Below are positions 9,335 through 18,224 of a stretch of DNA of 51,223 bases, piece after piece. The position numbers and the translations under genes were made by a program. Positions within the stretch are counted from its first letter, which is position 1. Each line of letters opens with the position of its first letter. The notes beneath the pieces are model-generated. The model saw nothing but the letters and a program-made list of their open reading frames with translations. It did not search any database and was not told the DNA's origin. This DNA comes from Amycolatopsis acidicola. GTDB taxonomy: Bacteria; Actinomycetota; Actinomycetes; Mycobacteriales; Pseudonocardiaceae. Location of the stretch: assembly GCF_007713735.2 (NCBI RefSeq), contig NZ_VMNW02000066.1:1-51223 (forward strand), given 5' to 3'.

Positions 9335-10732
9335 TCAGACCCGGCCGAGCCTCCGCAGCAGCACGGCGGAAGCGACGGGATGCGCGCCGGCGCCGCGGCA
9401 GGAGTCGGCGACCGCCTTGTCCGACGTCGCGACCACCATCGGCCTGCCGGGCGGCTCCGCGGCCACCAGCGCGCGGATGACGTCGTCGGCCAGCACGCCG
9501 GGGTCCGAGAACAGCACCCGCACCCCACGTGGCGCGGCCGTCGGCACCGACAGCACTCCCGCGCCGTCGAACACCACCGTCACCTCGGCACCGGTGCGCG
9601 AAGCCAGCGCGCCCAGCTGCTGCACCAGCCTGTCCCGCTGATCGGCCAGCGCCAGTTCCGGATAGCCGGTCTTCGTGACGTTGTAGCCGTCCACGATCAG
9701 ATGCACGTTCGGCAGCCCCAGCACCCTGTCCAGCGCCACCGGATCACGCACCTGCAAACCCGTACCGCCGCCGGACGACGCGCCGCGCACGTGATCGGCG
9801 GGGCGGCGGGTGCTGGCGCCGAGGGAAAGCTCGCGGCGCAGCCCGGAAACCGCTCCGTCCAACGTGTCCACGAGAAGCGCGAGCCGCACCTCGTCCGCTT
9901 CCCGGGCCTCACGCGCCGACTGACGGGCGATCTCCGCCTCGGCCAGCGCCCGCTCCGCCCGGGCCCGTTCCGTCGCCACACGCTGCCGCTCACGCTCGAG
10001 TTGCGCCGTCAGCGCTTCCAGCTCGTCCGCACGCTGATGCCCCGCTTCGGTCGCGTTGCTCAACGCCATCGCCGCGGCGTCCTTCGCCTGGCGCAACTGC
10101 ACGCCCTGCTCCCGCAACCGCCCGCGCAGCTTGTTCAGCTCGTCCTCGCGCTCCTTGCGCGCCAGCTCCACCGACTCCTGCGCCAAGGCCAGCTCCTCGC
10201 GCGTGCGCGCCAGCTCGGCCTCCAGCTTCTGGTTACGCGCCACCGCCGCGTCCCGCTCCGCGCGCAACGCCGTCTCCGCCGCGTTCTTCGCGACCAGCCG
10301 CACCCGCGTGCTGGCGCTCGCCTCGCCGAGGAGCACAGCGGCCGTCGCGGCGGCGACCGAATCGTCGTCGTTCGGGTCCAGCGCGTCCTGGCGGTGTTCA
10401 CGCAGCCACTCGAGGACAGCCGTGCGGAACGCCATCGACTCGCGGAGGGTGTTCAGCAACGCCGTCGCGCCGAGGCGGGCCCGCTTCGCCGGAGCGAACT
10501 TGGCCACCGGGCGCAGCTGCTGGGGCACGTCGGTTCTGGGCATCCGGCCCAGCGCGTCCGCGGCGAGCTCGGCCAGTCTGGTGCGCACCGGCTCCGGCAT
10601 TTCCTGCCAGTCGAGCGGCGCGGCCGGATCCTCTTCCGGCAGCTCTGCACCGGCCGCGGCACGAAGACCAGGGTCTTCGTGCTGTTCGGCGTGCGCTGAG
10701 GGCGGCATCCGTCCAGGGTAGTCGCTTCCCAT
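9335..10732 (-). CDS. Coiled-coil NYN-domain ribonuclease-like protein
   Basis: Protein of 465 aa. Residues 30-130 are a helical N-terminal region; about 135-310 form a long charged coiled coil rich in A, E, R and Q; residues about 325-465 are a NYN (PIN-like, YacP-type) domain. The acidic metal-binding residues are visible: Asp348 in HLIVDGYNVTK, Asp389 in VVFDGAG, the Asp416/Asp417 pair in LADDVIRAL and Asp438 in ATSDKAV. YacP-type NYN proteins are RNA endonucleases, for example Bacillus Rae1, which acts on ribosome-associated mRNA; applying that role here is inference. The ATG at 10732 follows AGGAGA. It is divergent from the DEDDh exonuclease gene, only 66 bp apart. Confidence 0.85.
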   Translation of the reverse strand: MGSDYPGRMPPSAHAEQHEDPGLRAAAGAELPEEDPAAPLDWQEMPEPVRTRLAELAADALGRMPRTDVPQQLRPVAKFAPAKRARLGATALLNTLRESMAFRTAVLEWLREHRQDALDPNDDDSVAAATAAVLLGEASASTRVRLVAKNAAETALRAERDAAVARNQKLEAELARTREELALAQESVELARKEREDELNKLRGRLREQGVQLRQAKDAAAMALSNATEAGHQRADELEALTAQLERERQRVATERARAERALAEAEIARQSAREAREADEVRLALLVDTLDGAVSGLRRELSLGASTRRPADHVRGASSGGGTGLQVRDPVALDRVLGLPNVHLIVDGYNVTKTGYPELALADQRDRLVQQLGALASRTGAEVTVVFDGAGVLSVPTAAPRGVRVLFSDPGVLADDVIRALVAAEPPGRPMVVATSDKAVADSCRGAGAHPVASAVLLRRLGRV

Positions 10733-10798
10733 CGCGGATCTCCTGTCGTGGGATGGCGCGCCCCGGAATTGTCGGTGCCCTTACCTAGGGTGCCGATC

Positions 10799-12508
10799 AT
10801 GCACGCGGCGCAGGATCAGCTGACCTTCGACGAGCTGGGCACGCCACTGAAAGACACCACGTTCGTCGTGTTCGACCTGGAGACAACCGGTACCCGGCCG
10901 GGCACCGACGGGATCACCGAGATCGGCGCCGTGAAGGTGCGCGGGGGCGAGGTGCTCGGCGAGTTCGCCACCCTGGTGAACCCGGGAATGCCGATCCCGC
11001 CGCAGATCGTCGCGCTGACCGGGATCACCGGCGCCATGGTTTACGAGGCGCCGCCGGTGGAGGAGGTCCTGGCCGCTTTCCTGGAATTCGCCCGCGGGGC
11101 CGTGCTGGTGGCGCACAACGCGCCGTTCGACACGGGATTCCTGCGCGCGGCCTGCCTCGAATATGGCTATCCCTGGCCGAAACCCGCGGTCGTATGCACG
11201 GTCCGGCTCGCCAGGAGGGTACTCACCAGGCAGGACACCCCGAGCTTCCGGCTCGGTGCGCTGGCCGCTCTCTTCGGCTCCCAGACCACGCCCAACCACC
11301 GCGCGTTGCAGGACGCCCGGGCCACTGTCGACGTACTGCACGCGTTGTTCGAGCGGCTCGGACCGCAGGGCGTGCACTCGCTGGAGGAGCTGGTCGACTA
11401 CCTGCCCGAGGTCACCCCCGCCCAGCGCCGCAAACGCGGGATGGCTGCGCATCTGCCGGAGCTGCCCGGGGTGTACTTGTTCCGCAGCCCCAGCGAAGAA
11501 GTGCTCTACGTCGGCACAACGCGCAATCTCCGGCGCCGCGTCCGGCAGTACTTCACGGGCTCGGAGAGCCGCGGCCGGATCCGCGAAATGGTCGCGCTGG
11601 CCGAGCGCGTGGACGGCATCGAATGCTCGCACGCGCTGGAGGCGCAGGTGCGGGAGCTCCGGTTGCTGGCGGCACACAAGCCCGCGTACAACCGGCGCTC
11701 GAAGAATCCGCGCAAGTCGTGGTGGGTCGCCCTGACCGAGGAAGCGTTTCCCCGGCTGTCCGTGGTCCGGCTGCCGAAGGACGGCGCGCTCGGCCCGTTC
11801 ACCTCGCAGGCGATGGCGAAGCTCGCGGCGGACACCCTCGCCGGCGCCGCCGGGTTGCGCACCTGCACGCTGCGGATCCCGGCGACGGCCCCGTCGGCCA
11901 AGCCCTGCGCGCTGGCCGAGATAGGCCGCTGCAAGGCGCCGTGCGCGGGCCTGCAGAGCGTCGACGAGTACAGCCCTTCGGTGCACGGCGTGCAGAGCCT
12001 CATCGACGGCCAGGACACCGTCCCGCTGGAGGCGGCGCTGCGGCAGCTGGAAGAGCTGGCCGCGGCCGAGCACTTCGAGCAGGCGGCCCGGCGCAGGGAC
12101 GAGCTGGCCATCCTCGTGCGCGCGATCGGCAAAGCGCATCGGCTCACCGCGTTGGCGGCAATCCCGGAGCTCGTCGCCGCGTCGCCGGACGGGTCCGGTG
12201 GCTGGGAGTTCGCGGTGATCCGCCACGGCAGGCTCGCGTCGGCGGGCGTGGCCCGGCGCGGCGTGCCGCCGATGCCGGTGGTCGACGCGCTCGTCGCCTC
12301 GGCGGAGACGGTGACGCCCGACGCCGGCCCGCTCTACGGCGCGCCCGCGGAAGAGACGGCGTTGCTGCTGCGATGGCTCACCCGCGGCGGCGTCCGCCTG
12401 GTCCGCACGGCGGTGCCGTGGGCGGAGCCCGCGCGTGGCGTCGGCGGCTGGCAGGGCTGGCTGGAACGCGCTTCGACGGCCGCGGCGTTGGAGCAAGCCG
12501 TGAGCTGA
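10799..12508 (+). CDS. DEDDh exonuclease fused to UvrC-like GIY-YIG module
   Basis: Bifunctional nuclease of 569 aa matching the Rv2191-type family. Residues 20-185 are a DnaQ/epsilon-like 3'-5' exonuclease: FDLETTG (Asp26, Glu28), HNAPFDTGFL and the HRALQDARAT block supply the DEDDh residues. Residues about 215-310 are a GIY-YIG nuclease domain as in the UvrC N-terminus (LPGVYLFRS, VLYVGTTRNLRRRVRQYF). After that come a Cys-containing section (RCKAPCAGL) and a UvrB-contact-like helix (EAALRQLEELAAAEHFEQAARRRDEL), also seen in UvrC. The UvrC C-terminal RNase H-like half is lacking. The role is probably DNA repair or processing. TAGGGT at 10786-10791 sits 7 nt before the ATG, so the mRNA is probably leaderless. 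Confidence 0.92.
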   Translation: MHAAQDQLTFDELGTPLKDTTFVVFDLETTGTRPGTDGITEIGAVKVRGGEVLGEFATLVNPGMPIPPQIVALTGITGAMVYEAPPVEEVLAAFLEFARGAVLVAHNAPFDTGFLRAACLEYGYPWPKPAVVCTVRLARRVLTRQDTPSFRLGALAALFGSQTTPNHRALQDARATVDVLHALFERLGPQGVHSLEELVDYLPEVTPAQRRKRGMAAHLPELPGVYLFRSPSEEVLYVGTTRNLRRRVRQYFTGSESRGRIREMVALAERVDGIECSHALEAQVRELRLLAAHKPAYNRRSKNPRKSWWVALTEEAFPRLSVVRLPKDGALGPFTSQAMAKLAADTLAGAAGLRTCTLRIPATAPSAKPCALAEIGRCKAPCAGLQSVDEYSPSVHGVQSLIDGQDTVPLEAALRQLEELAAAEHFEQAARRRDELAILVRAIGKAHRLTALAAIPELVAASPDGSGGWEFAVIRHGRLASAGVARRGVPPMPVVDALVASAETVTPDAGPLYGAPAEETALLLRWLTRGGVRLVRTAVPWAEPARGVGGWQGWLERASTAAALEQAVS

Positions 12509-12555
12509 TCGCCCGGATACCATCGCGGTGACCGAGACTCGCCGAGGAGGCCCCA

Positions 12556-12837
12556 GTGATCACCGCGTTCGTGCTGATTCATGCCGTGGCGGACAGCATT
12601 CCCGAGACCGCGCAGGCGATCGCGGACATCGACGGAGTCGCCGAGGTCTACTCGTGCGCCGGCGACGTCGACCTGATCGCGATGGTCCGCGTGCACACCC
12701 ACGAGGACCTCGCCGACCTGATCCCCGGCAAGATCGGCCGCGTCTCGGGCGTCATCGACACCGACACCCACATCGCGTTCCGCTCGTACTCCACGGCCGA
12801 CACCGAATCCGCGTTCGCGATCGGCGCCGAGGACTGA
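12556..12837 (+). CDS. Stand-alone Lrp/AsnC-type ligand-binding domain
   Basis: Protein of 93 aa that is only the RAM (AsnC_trans_reg) ligand-binding half of an Lrp/AsnC regulator; no helix-turn-helix is present. The beta-alpha-beta pattern AFVLIHAVADSIPETAQAIADIDGVAEVYSCAGDVDLIAMVRV is typical, including the AGDVDLI turn. Proteins of this kind form dimers or decamers and may sense amino acids or modulate full-length partners; which ligand or partner is unknown. GTG start at 12556 with a strong GAGGAGG site 6 nt upstream. A hairpin terminator follows. Confidence 0.9.
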   Translation: MITAFVLIHAVADSIPETAQAIADIDGVAEVYSCAGDVDLIAMVRVHTHEDLADLIPGKIGRVSGVIDTDTHIAFRSYSTADTESAFAIGAED

Positions 12838-12851
12838 GCCCCGGCACGAAA

Positions 12852-12888
12852 AACAGCCGCCCCTCCCAGCACGGGAAGGGCGGCTGTT
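12852..12888. terminator. Bidirectional terminator between the Lrp-like gene and qcrB
   Basis: Perfect 11-bp arms (AACAGCCGCCC at 12852-12862 and its complement at 12878-12888) with a 15-nt loop, followed by TCGTTTT on the plus strand and preceded by GAAAAA, so it can serve both converging genes. Confidence 0.88.
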
Positions 12889-12900
12889 CGTTTTCGTACG

Positions 12901-14571
12901 TCAGTGCTCCGCGTGCCTGCCCGCGGAAACCTCTTCGCTGCCGGACACCTCGCCGTTGCCGGAGCCATTGCCGCCGTGGCCGTTGCCGCGGGCCCTGTCG
13001 AGAGCCGCGACCTCGTCCGCCGGGTCCGGCGCCAGCAGCGTGCCGGGCACCGGCCTGCCCGCCGCGCCGAGCTTGTTCATCTTCTTCGGCACCGGTGCCG
13101 CCTGGTACTCCAGCGGGATCGCGTGGCCGTGGCTGTCCACACCGCCGAGCGGCTGGTGGATCTCGATGAACTCACCGTGCGGCAGCCGCTTGATGATGCC
13201 CGTCTCGATGCCGTGCTCGAGCACCTCACGGTCGGCGCGCTGCAGGCCGAGGCACAGCCGGTAGGTGATGAAGTACGCCAGCGGCGGCACGATCAGCACC
13301 CCGATGCGGCCGGCCCACGTGGTCGCGTTCAGCGAGATGTCGAACTGGTCGGCGATGATGTCGTTGAAGCCCGAAGCCTCGATCACCATGAAGAACGACA
13401 GCGCCATGATGCCGATGCTGGTGCGCACCGGGACGTCACGCGGCCGCTGCAACAGGTTGTGGTGCGCCGTGTCCCCGGAGAGCTTGCGCTCGATGAACGG
13501 GTACGCCAGCAGCAGCCCGATCAGGATCGGCATCCCGACCGCACCGGCGAAGAACACCGCCGGGATCGTGTAGTTGCCCAGATAGAGCTCCCACGCCGGG
13601 AAAATACGGAGCATGCCGTCCGCCCAGGCCATGTACCAGTCCGGCTGCGAGCCGGCGGACACCTGGGACGGGTTGTACGGGCCGATGTTCCAGATCGGGT
13701 TGATCTGGAAGATGCCTGCCAGCAGGGCGATGATGCCGGTGACCATCGCGAAGAACGCGCCGCCCTTGAGGGCGAACACCGGCATGATCCGGATGCCGAC
13801 GACGTTGGTCTCCTTGCGGCGCACGCCGGGGAACTGCGTGTGCTTCTGGTACCAGACCAGCGCCAGGTGCACGCCGACCAGCGCCAGCATGATCCCCGGT
13901 AGCAGCAGGATGTGGATCGTGTACAGCCTGGGGATGATCTGGTTGCCGGGGAACTCCCCGCCGAACAGCGCCCAGTGCAGCCAGGTGCCCATGATCGGCA
14001 CCGAGAGCACGATGCCGGACAGGGTGGCGCGGATACCGGTACCGGAGAGCAGGTCGTCCGGCAGCGAGTAGCCGAAGAAGCCCTCGAACATGCCCAGCAC
14101 CAGCAGCAGCACACCGATGATCCAGTTGGCCTCACGCGGCCTGCGGAACGCTCCGGTGAAGAAGATCCGGAACATGTGGACCATCATCGCGGCGACGAAC
14201 ACCAGCGCGGCCCAGTGGTGCAGCTGCCGGACGAACAGGCCGCCGCGCACGTCGAACGAAATGTCCAGCGTGGTGGCGAACGCGCGGGACATCTCCACGC
14301 CCTGCAGGTTCGGGAAGCTCCCGTTGTAGGTGACCTCGGCCATCGACGGGTCGAAGAACAACGTGAGGTAGACGCCCGACAGGATCAGGATCAGGAAGCT
14401 GTAGAGCGCGATCTCCCCGAGCAGGAAGGACCAGTGCGTCGGGAACACCTTGTTCATCTGGTGCCGCAGGCCCTTGGCCAGGTGGTATCGCTGGTCCATG
14501 TTCTCGGCGGCCTCGTTGACCTGCCGCTGGACCAGGCTCTCACCCTTTGTCGGCGTGGTAAGTGAACTCAT
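12901..14571 (-). CDS. qcrB: Cytochrome bc1 complex cytochrome b subunit
   Basis: Membrane core of menaquinol:cytochrome c reductase, 556 aa, which oxidises menaquinol and carries hemes bL and bH. The N-terminal four-helix bundle includes QLHHWAALVFVAAMMVHMFRIFF and FGYSLPDDLLSGTG; the second heme-histidine helix reads LLPGIMLALVGVHLALVWYQ. The Qo-site PDWY (PDWYMAW) is the actinobacterial form of PEWY. A C-terminal tail of about 110 residues rich in G, N and H follows the helices. The start ATG at 14571 overlaps the qcrA stop (ATGA), showing translational coupling. Last gene of ctaE-qcrC-qcrA-qcrB. Confidence 0.97.
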   Translation of the reverse strand: MSSLTTPTKGESLVQRQVNEAAENMDQRYHLAKGLRHQMNKVFPTHWSFLLGEIALYSFLILILSGVYLTLFFDPSMAEVTYNGSFPNLQGVEMSRAFATTLDISFDVRGGLFVRQLHHWAALVFVAAMMVHMFRIFFTGAFRRPREANWIIGVLLLVLGMFEGFFGYSLPDDLLSGTGIRATLSGIVLSVPIMGTWLHWALFGGEFPGNQIIPRLYTIHILLLPGIMLALVGVHLALVWYQKHTQFPGVRRKETNVVGIRIMPVFALKGGAFFAMVTGIIALLAGIFQINPIWNIGPYNPSQVSAGSQPDWYMAWADGMLRIFPAWELYLGNYTIPAVFFAGAVGMPILIGLLLAYPFIERKLSGDTAHHNLLQRPRDVPVRTSIGIMALSFFMVIEASGFNDIIADQFDISLNATTWAGRIGVLIVPPLAYFITYRLCLGLQRADREVLEHGIETGIIKRLPHGEFIEIHQPLGGVDSHGHAIPLEYQAAPVPKKMNKLGAAGRPVPGTLLAPDPADEVAALDRARGNGHGGNGSGNGEVSGSEEVSAGRHAEH

Positions 14572-15710
14572 GACCTGCGCTCCCAAAAGGCCGGGCCCAC
14601 GGGTTCGATGAAGTCGCCCCGCGCGACCAGGTACCCCTCTTCGTTCACGGTAATAGGCAACTGGGCCAGAGCGCGAGTCGCCGGTCCGAAAATCGGCTTC
14701 GCGTAGTGCAGCGCGTCGAACTGCGACTGGTGGCACGGGCAGAGGATCCGGTTGGTCCGCTGCTCGTACAGCGAAGTCGGGCAGCCCACGTGGCTGCAGA
14801 CCTTCGTGTACGCGTAGTACTCACCGAAGTTGAAGTCCTCCTGGCCCTCGCGCTTGACCACGCGCGCGGCGTCCTCGGGACGCAGGCGGATCAGCATGAC
14901 GGGGGCGTCGGAGCGCATGAAGACCGCGGAGAGGGCTTCCGCGTTGTTCCGGTCGGTCTCGCGGAACGGGAACACCGTTTCCATGGCGCCCGCGTCGAGG
15001 TCCTCGGGGCGGACGAGGCGGACCTCGTCGGACTTGCCGGTGTTGCGCCGCATGTAGACGACTTCACCCTCGTGCTGCGGCTGCCACGCGGTGTGCCACA
15101 GCGAGTCCGGGCCCTCGGAGTCGGCCCACGGGTCCTTGATGAAGGACGCGACCGGCAGCGCGACCAGGCCGAGGCCCATCGCGCCACCCGCGAAGCCGAG
15201 GCTGCGCTTGACCAGCGAACGGCGGGCGATGGTGCTGCGGGCACCGGCGTCCTCGAGGTGGGCGACGATCGTCTTGCGGTCGATCTCCGCCGAGCCCTCG
15301 CCGCCGTTGTCGCTGCGCTGCTGCACCGCGATCTCGTGCGGGACGAACTTCTTGGTGTACTGCACCACGCCGATCCCGAGCGCCAGGATCGTGATGCCCA
15401 GCGTCACGCCCAGCACCGGGGTGTACAGCGAGTACAGGAAGGTGCCGCTCTCGTTCGGCGACTTGTACTGCCACGGCCACCAGATCAGCCCGACCACGAA
15501 CGCCAGGCCGAACAGGCCCGCCAGCGTGAACCACAGCGCGATGCCCCGCTCCGCGCGCTTCTCCGCGCGCGTGCCCTTGACCGGCCACGGGTCCGGATAG
15601 TCGACGATCTCGACGCCGTCGAGCTTGCCGCCCAGCTTGACCAGCTCATCGCGGTCCATCTCGGCCAGCTCCGCGTCCGAAGGCAGGTCCTGCTGCCCCT
15701 CGTTACTCAT
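14568..15710 (-). CDS. qcrA: Cytochrome bc1 complex Rieske iron-sulfur subunit
   Basis: Subunit of 380 aa that passes electrons from menaquinol to cytochrome c. Three hydrophobic helices occupy about residues 60-210, the actinobacterial three-TM form, the last one next to twin-arginine-like RRSLVKRS. The 2Fe-2S ligands are Cys305 and His307 (CSHVGCP, with disulfide Cys310) and Cys324 and His327 (CPCHQSQFD, disulfide Cys326). I take the ATG at 15710 (MSNEGQQDL) rather than the longer frame from 15770, since the longer version would overlap qcrC and begins with unrelated arginine-rich sequence; the ribosome-binding site is weak. Confidence 0.95.
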   Translation of the reverse strand: MSNEGQQDLPSDAELAEMDRDELVKLGGKLDGVEIVDYPDPWPVKGTRAEKRAERGIALWFTLAGLFGLAFVVGLIWWPWQYKSPNESGTFLYSLYTPVLGVTLGITILALGIGVVQYTKKFVPHEIAVQQRSDNGGEGSAEIDRKTIVAHLEDAGARSTIARRSLVKRSLGFAGGAMGLGLVALPVASFIKDPWADSEGPDSLWHTAWQPQHEGEVVYMRRNTGKSDEVRLVRPEDLDAGAMETVFPFRETDRNNAEALSAVFMRSDAPVMLIRLRPEDAARVVKREGQEDFNFGEYYAYTKVCSHVGCPTSLYEQRTNRILCPCHQSQFDALHYAKPIFGPATRALAQLPITVNEEGYLVARGDFIEPVGPAFWERRS

Positions 15711-15753
15711 GCCCTCGATCCAATCCACAGGTCCATGCCGCGACCCACGCCGC

Positions 15754-16572
15754 TCATGCCTTCGAACCAATCCACAGGGTCACCCCGACCAGCGCCGCGA
15801 TACCCACGATCCAGGCGATGACGCCCTCGGACGCCGGACCGAACCCGCCAAGCGAGTCGCCGCCCGGGTTGTTGTTGTTGTCCGACACCGACTTGATGTA
15901 GGCGATGATGTCCTTCTTCTCGTCCGGCGTGAGCTGCCGGTCGGAGAACTTCGGCATGTTCTGCGGGCCGGTCAGCATCGCGGTGTAGATCTGGTCCTCG
16001 GTGGCCGGGTCCAGATCGGGCGCGAACTTGCCCGCGGAGAGCGCGCCGCCGCGGCCGGTGAAGTTGTGGCAGGACGCGCAGTTCAGCCGGAACAGCTCGC
16101 CACCACGGGCCGGGTCCGAGCCCTGCAGCGCCGCGCCGGTCTCGGCCGGGCGCTCCGGGCCGCCGCCGTTGGCCTGCACGTAGGCGCCGACGGCGTCGAT
16201 CTCCTCGGGAGTCAGCTTCGGCGGCTTGCGCTCGGCCTGCGCCTCCTGGCGGACCATCGGCATCCGGCCGGAGGAAGTCTGGAAGTAGACCGCGGCGTCA
16301 CCGACGCCGATCAGGCTCGGCCCGCGGTCCTGCACGCCCTGCAGGTTCGCGCCGTGGCAGGTGATGCAGGTGTTGTTGTAGACCTGCTGGCCCAGCCGCA
16401 GCTGTGCCGGGTCCTCCTGCGCCTGCGCGGTCTGTGCCTTGGGCACGAAGACCGCGTAGATCGCGCCGGCCCCGATCAGCGCGACGCCCAGCGCCAGCAG
16501 GCCGGCGATCCGCCTGCGCAGCTTGGTGCGCGCGCCGAAGCGGCGCTTGGAGGACTTCTTCGTGGTGGTCAT
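15754..16572 (-). CDS. qcrC: Cytochrome bc1 complex diheme cytochrome c subunit
   Basis: Diheme c-type cytochrome of 272 aa that links bc1 directly to aa3 oxidase in actinobacteria, where soluble cytochrome c is absent. The N-terminal helix (IAGLLALGVALIGAGAIYAVF) anchors or exports it; heme motifs are CITCH (Cys69, Cys72, His73) and CASCH (Cys165, Cys168, His169); Met residues in the following loops (GRMPMV, PQNMPKF) can supply the sixth ligand. A C-terminal helix (VIAWIVGIAALVGVTLWIG) anchors it to the membrane. 44 bp separate it from qcrA and 46 bp from ctaE, consistent with one operon. Confidence 0.96.
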   Translation of the reverse strand: MTTTKKSSKRRFGARTKLRRRIAGLLALGVALIGAGAIYAVFVPKAQTAQAQEDPAQLRLGQQVYNNTCITCHGANLQGVQDRGPSLIGVGDAAVYFQTSSGRMPMVRQEAQAERKPPKLTPEEIDAVGAYVQANGGGPERPAETGAALQGSDPARGGELFRLNCASCHNFTGRGGALSAGKFAPDLDPATEDQIYTAMLTGPQNMPKFSDRQLTPDEKKDIIAYIKSVSDNNNNPGGDSLGGFGPASEGVIAWIVGIAALVGVTLWIGSKA

Positions 16573-16618
16573 CTTGCGGCAACCCTTGCTGTGTGAGAGT
16601 CCGGGACGGGCTGGGCGG

Positions 16619-17248
16619 TCAGGGAATGATGTAGATGACCGCGAACAGGCCTACCCACACGATGTCGACGAAGTGCCAGTAGTAGGACACGACGATCGCG
16701 GAGGTGGCCTGCGCGGGCGTGAACTTGCTCAGCTTGGTGCGGATGAGCAGGAACACGAACGCGACGAGCCCGCCCATGACGTGCAGACCGTGGAAGCCGG
16801 TGGCGAGGAAGAAGACCGTGCCCCATGCGCCCGACGGGATCGTGACGCCCTCTTTGATCAGGCTGGTGTACTCCCCGGCCTGGCCACCGATGAAGATCGC
16901 TCCCATGATCAGCGTCAGCACGTACCAGCGGCGCAGCCCGTACACGTCACCGCGCTCGGCGGCGAACACGCCGAGCTGGCAGGTGAACGACGACGCCACC
17001 AGGATGATGGTGAAGGGCAGCGCGTACGGGATGTCGAGATGGATCGGCTCACCGGTGGCGGCGTTGACCGGGGGCCACAGCCCCGTGGAGTTCTGCGCCT
17101 TGACCGTGAAGAACATCGCGAACAGCCCGGCGAAGAACATGAGCTCGCTGGAGAGCCACACGATGGTGCCGACGCTGACCATGTTCGGCCGGTTCAGCGA
17201 GTGCACCCGCTGGCTGATGTTGGGAGCTGCCGTTGTCACGAGTCGCAT
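16619..17248 (-). CDS. ctaE: Cytochrome c oxidase subunit III
   Basis: Subunit III of aa3-type oxidase, 209 aa with five membrane segments: VGTIVWLSSELMFFAGLFAMFF, then helices in LPFTIILVASSFTCQLGVF, YVLTLIMGAIFIGGQAGEY, AWGTVFFLATGFHGLHVMGGLVAFVFLL and VSYYWHFVDIVWVGLFAVIYIIP, typical of the COX3 family. The ATG at 17248 is selected because GGAGG precedes it by 5 nt; a GTG four codons later is the alternative. First gene of the ctaE-qcrCAB operon, divergent from the RraB-like gene across 81 bp. Confidence 0.96.
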   Translation of the reverse strand: MRLVTTAAPNISQRVHSLNRPNMVSVGTIVWLSSELMFFAGLFAMFFTVKAQNSTGLWPPVNAATGEPIHLDIPYALPFTIILVASSFTCQLGVFAAERGDVYGLRRWYVLTLIMGAIFIGGQAGEYTSLIKEGVTIPSGAWGTVFFLATGFHGLHVMGGLVAFVFLLIRTKLSKFTPAQATSAIVVSYYWHFVDIVWVGLFAVIYIIP

Positions 17249-17329
17249 TATGTCCTCCGGCGATCCGACCTGCCCGGCAGGGTCGCCCGGAGAGTTGGTC
17301 CCCAGCACGAACGCGGAGGGTGAAGGACA

Positions 17330-17746
17330 GTGGTGAGTCTGCTCGGCCGGCTTCGTGACCTGCTCAGACGTGAGGCGGAGCCCGAATTGTCCGTGGACGC
17401 GCCCGGGCTCGTCGTGGTGGCCGAAGCCTTCGACATCGCCGAAGCGGACTCGGCAGTGCTGGCGAGATCACATAATTGGGCCGCCGCGAAACCCGCTGTG
17501 CTGCGCCATCATCTGACGCTGCCGGTGGCGCGAATCGCTGAGGCGACGGGGATTCTGGCCCAGGACGGGTGGGAATTGCGCACCGTGTCGCAAACGGAGG
17601 AGACGGCACGCTTGCACGCTTTGCGTGTCCAGGTGCTCGACGCGCTGCACTGCGCGCAGGAGCGGTCGCGGATGGCCGGGCTCGCGCAGCGGCTCGGCGG
17701 CGAATCGCTCGGCTGGGACGCTTTGCAACCGACTGGCTCTGGGTGA
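17330..17746 (+). CDS. RraB-like small protein, unknown role
   Basis: Protein of 138 aa (GTG start, GAAGGA just upstream; a second GTG follows at 17333). An alpha/beta pattern in two halves (VVVAEAFDIAEADSAVLARSHNW and LTLPVARIAEATGILAQDGWELRTVSQTE) ends in MAGLAQRLGGESLGWDALQP, which resembles the C-terminus of RraB-type proteins (inhibitors of RNase E). This likeness is by eye and weak. The gene is divergent from ctaE and runs towards the receiver-like gene and trpD in one direction, so it could be their operon head. Confidence 0.6.
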   Translation: MVSLLGRLRDLLRREAEPELSVDAPGLVVVAEAFDIAEADSAVLARSHNWAAAKPAVLRHHLTLPVARIAEATGILAQDGWELRTVSQTEETARLHALRVQVLDALHCAQERSRMAGLAQRLGGESLGWDALQPTGSG

Positions 17747-17806
17747 GCTCCGCCGTTGCGGCTAGCATCTGAGAAATCAAGTACGCGACGAGGCCGGAGG
17801 CTTGAC

Positions 17807-18217
17807 GTGACCGAGCAGCCGATGAGGATCCTGGTGTTCAGCCACCGGGCGGAAGTCCGTGAGTCGATCACCAACGCGATCGGCCGCCGCCCGGCCACCG
17901 ACCTCGGCCGGGTGGAGTACGTCGAGGCCGCCGGCGTGGCCGACGTGCTGTCCGAGATGGACGAGGGCACGGTCGATCTGGCGATCCTGGACGGCGAGGC
18001 GCAGCCCACCGGCGGGATCGGCCTGTGCCGTCAGCTGAAGAACGAGATCGACGACTGCCCGCCCATCGTGATCGCGGTGCGCCGCAAGGACGATCGCTGG
18101 CTGGCCACCTGGTCGCAGGCCGACGCCGTTCTCGTGCACCCGCTCGACCCCCTGACCGCCGCGGAGACCGTCGCGGACGTGTTGCGGGGCCAGCGGGTCC
18201 CGGCCGTGCGCGCGTGA
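17807..18217 (+). CDS. Atypical stand-alone response-regulator receiver domain
   Basis: Protein of 136 aa with a single receiver-like (alpha/beta)5 fold and no output domain. MRILVFSHRAEVRES replaces the usual acidic pair (VDDD) of receivers with FSHR; the phospho-acceptor position is Asp62 in LAILDGEAQP; the conserved KPF/KP lysine is replaced by VHPLDPL. Canonical phosphorylation is therefore doubtful, and it may act as a protein-interaction module. The GTG at 17807 has GGAGG 7 nt upstream; the ATG 17 codons earlier reads into poor sequence. It sits 7 bp before trpD, almost certainly co-transcribed. Confidence 0.8.
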   Translation: MTEQPMRILVFSHRAEVRESITNAIGRRPATDLGRVEYVEAAGVADVLSEMDEGTVDLAILDGEAQPTGGIGLCRQLKNEIDDCPPIVIAVRRKDDRWLATWSQADAVLVHPLDPLTAAETVADVLRGQRVPAVRA

Positions 18218-18224
18218 TCTTCAC

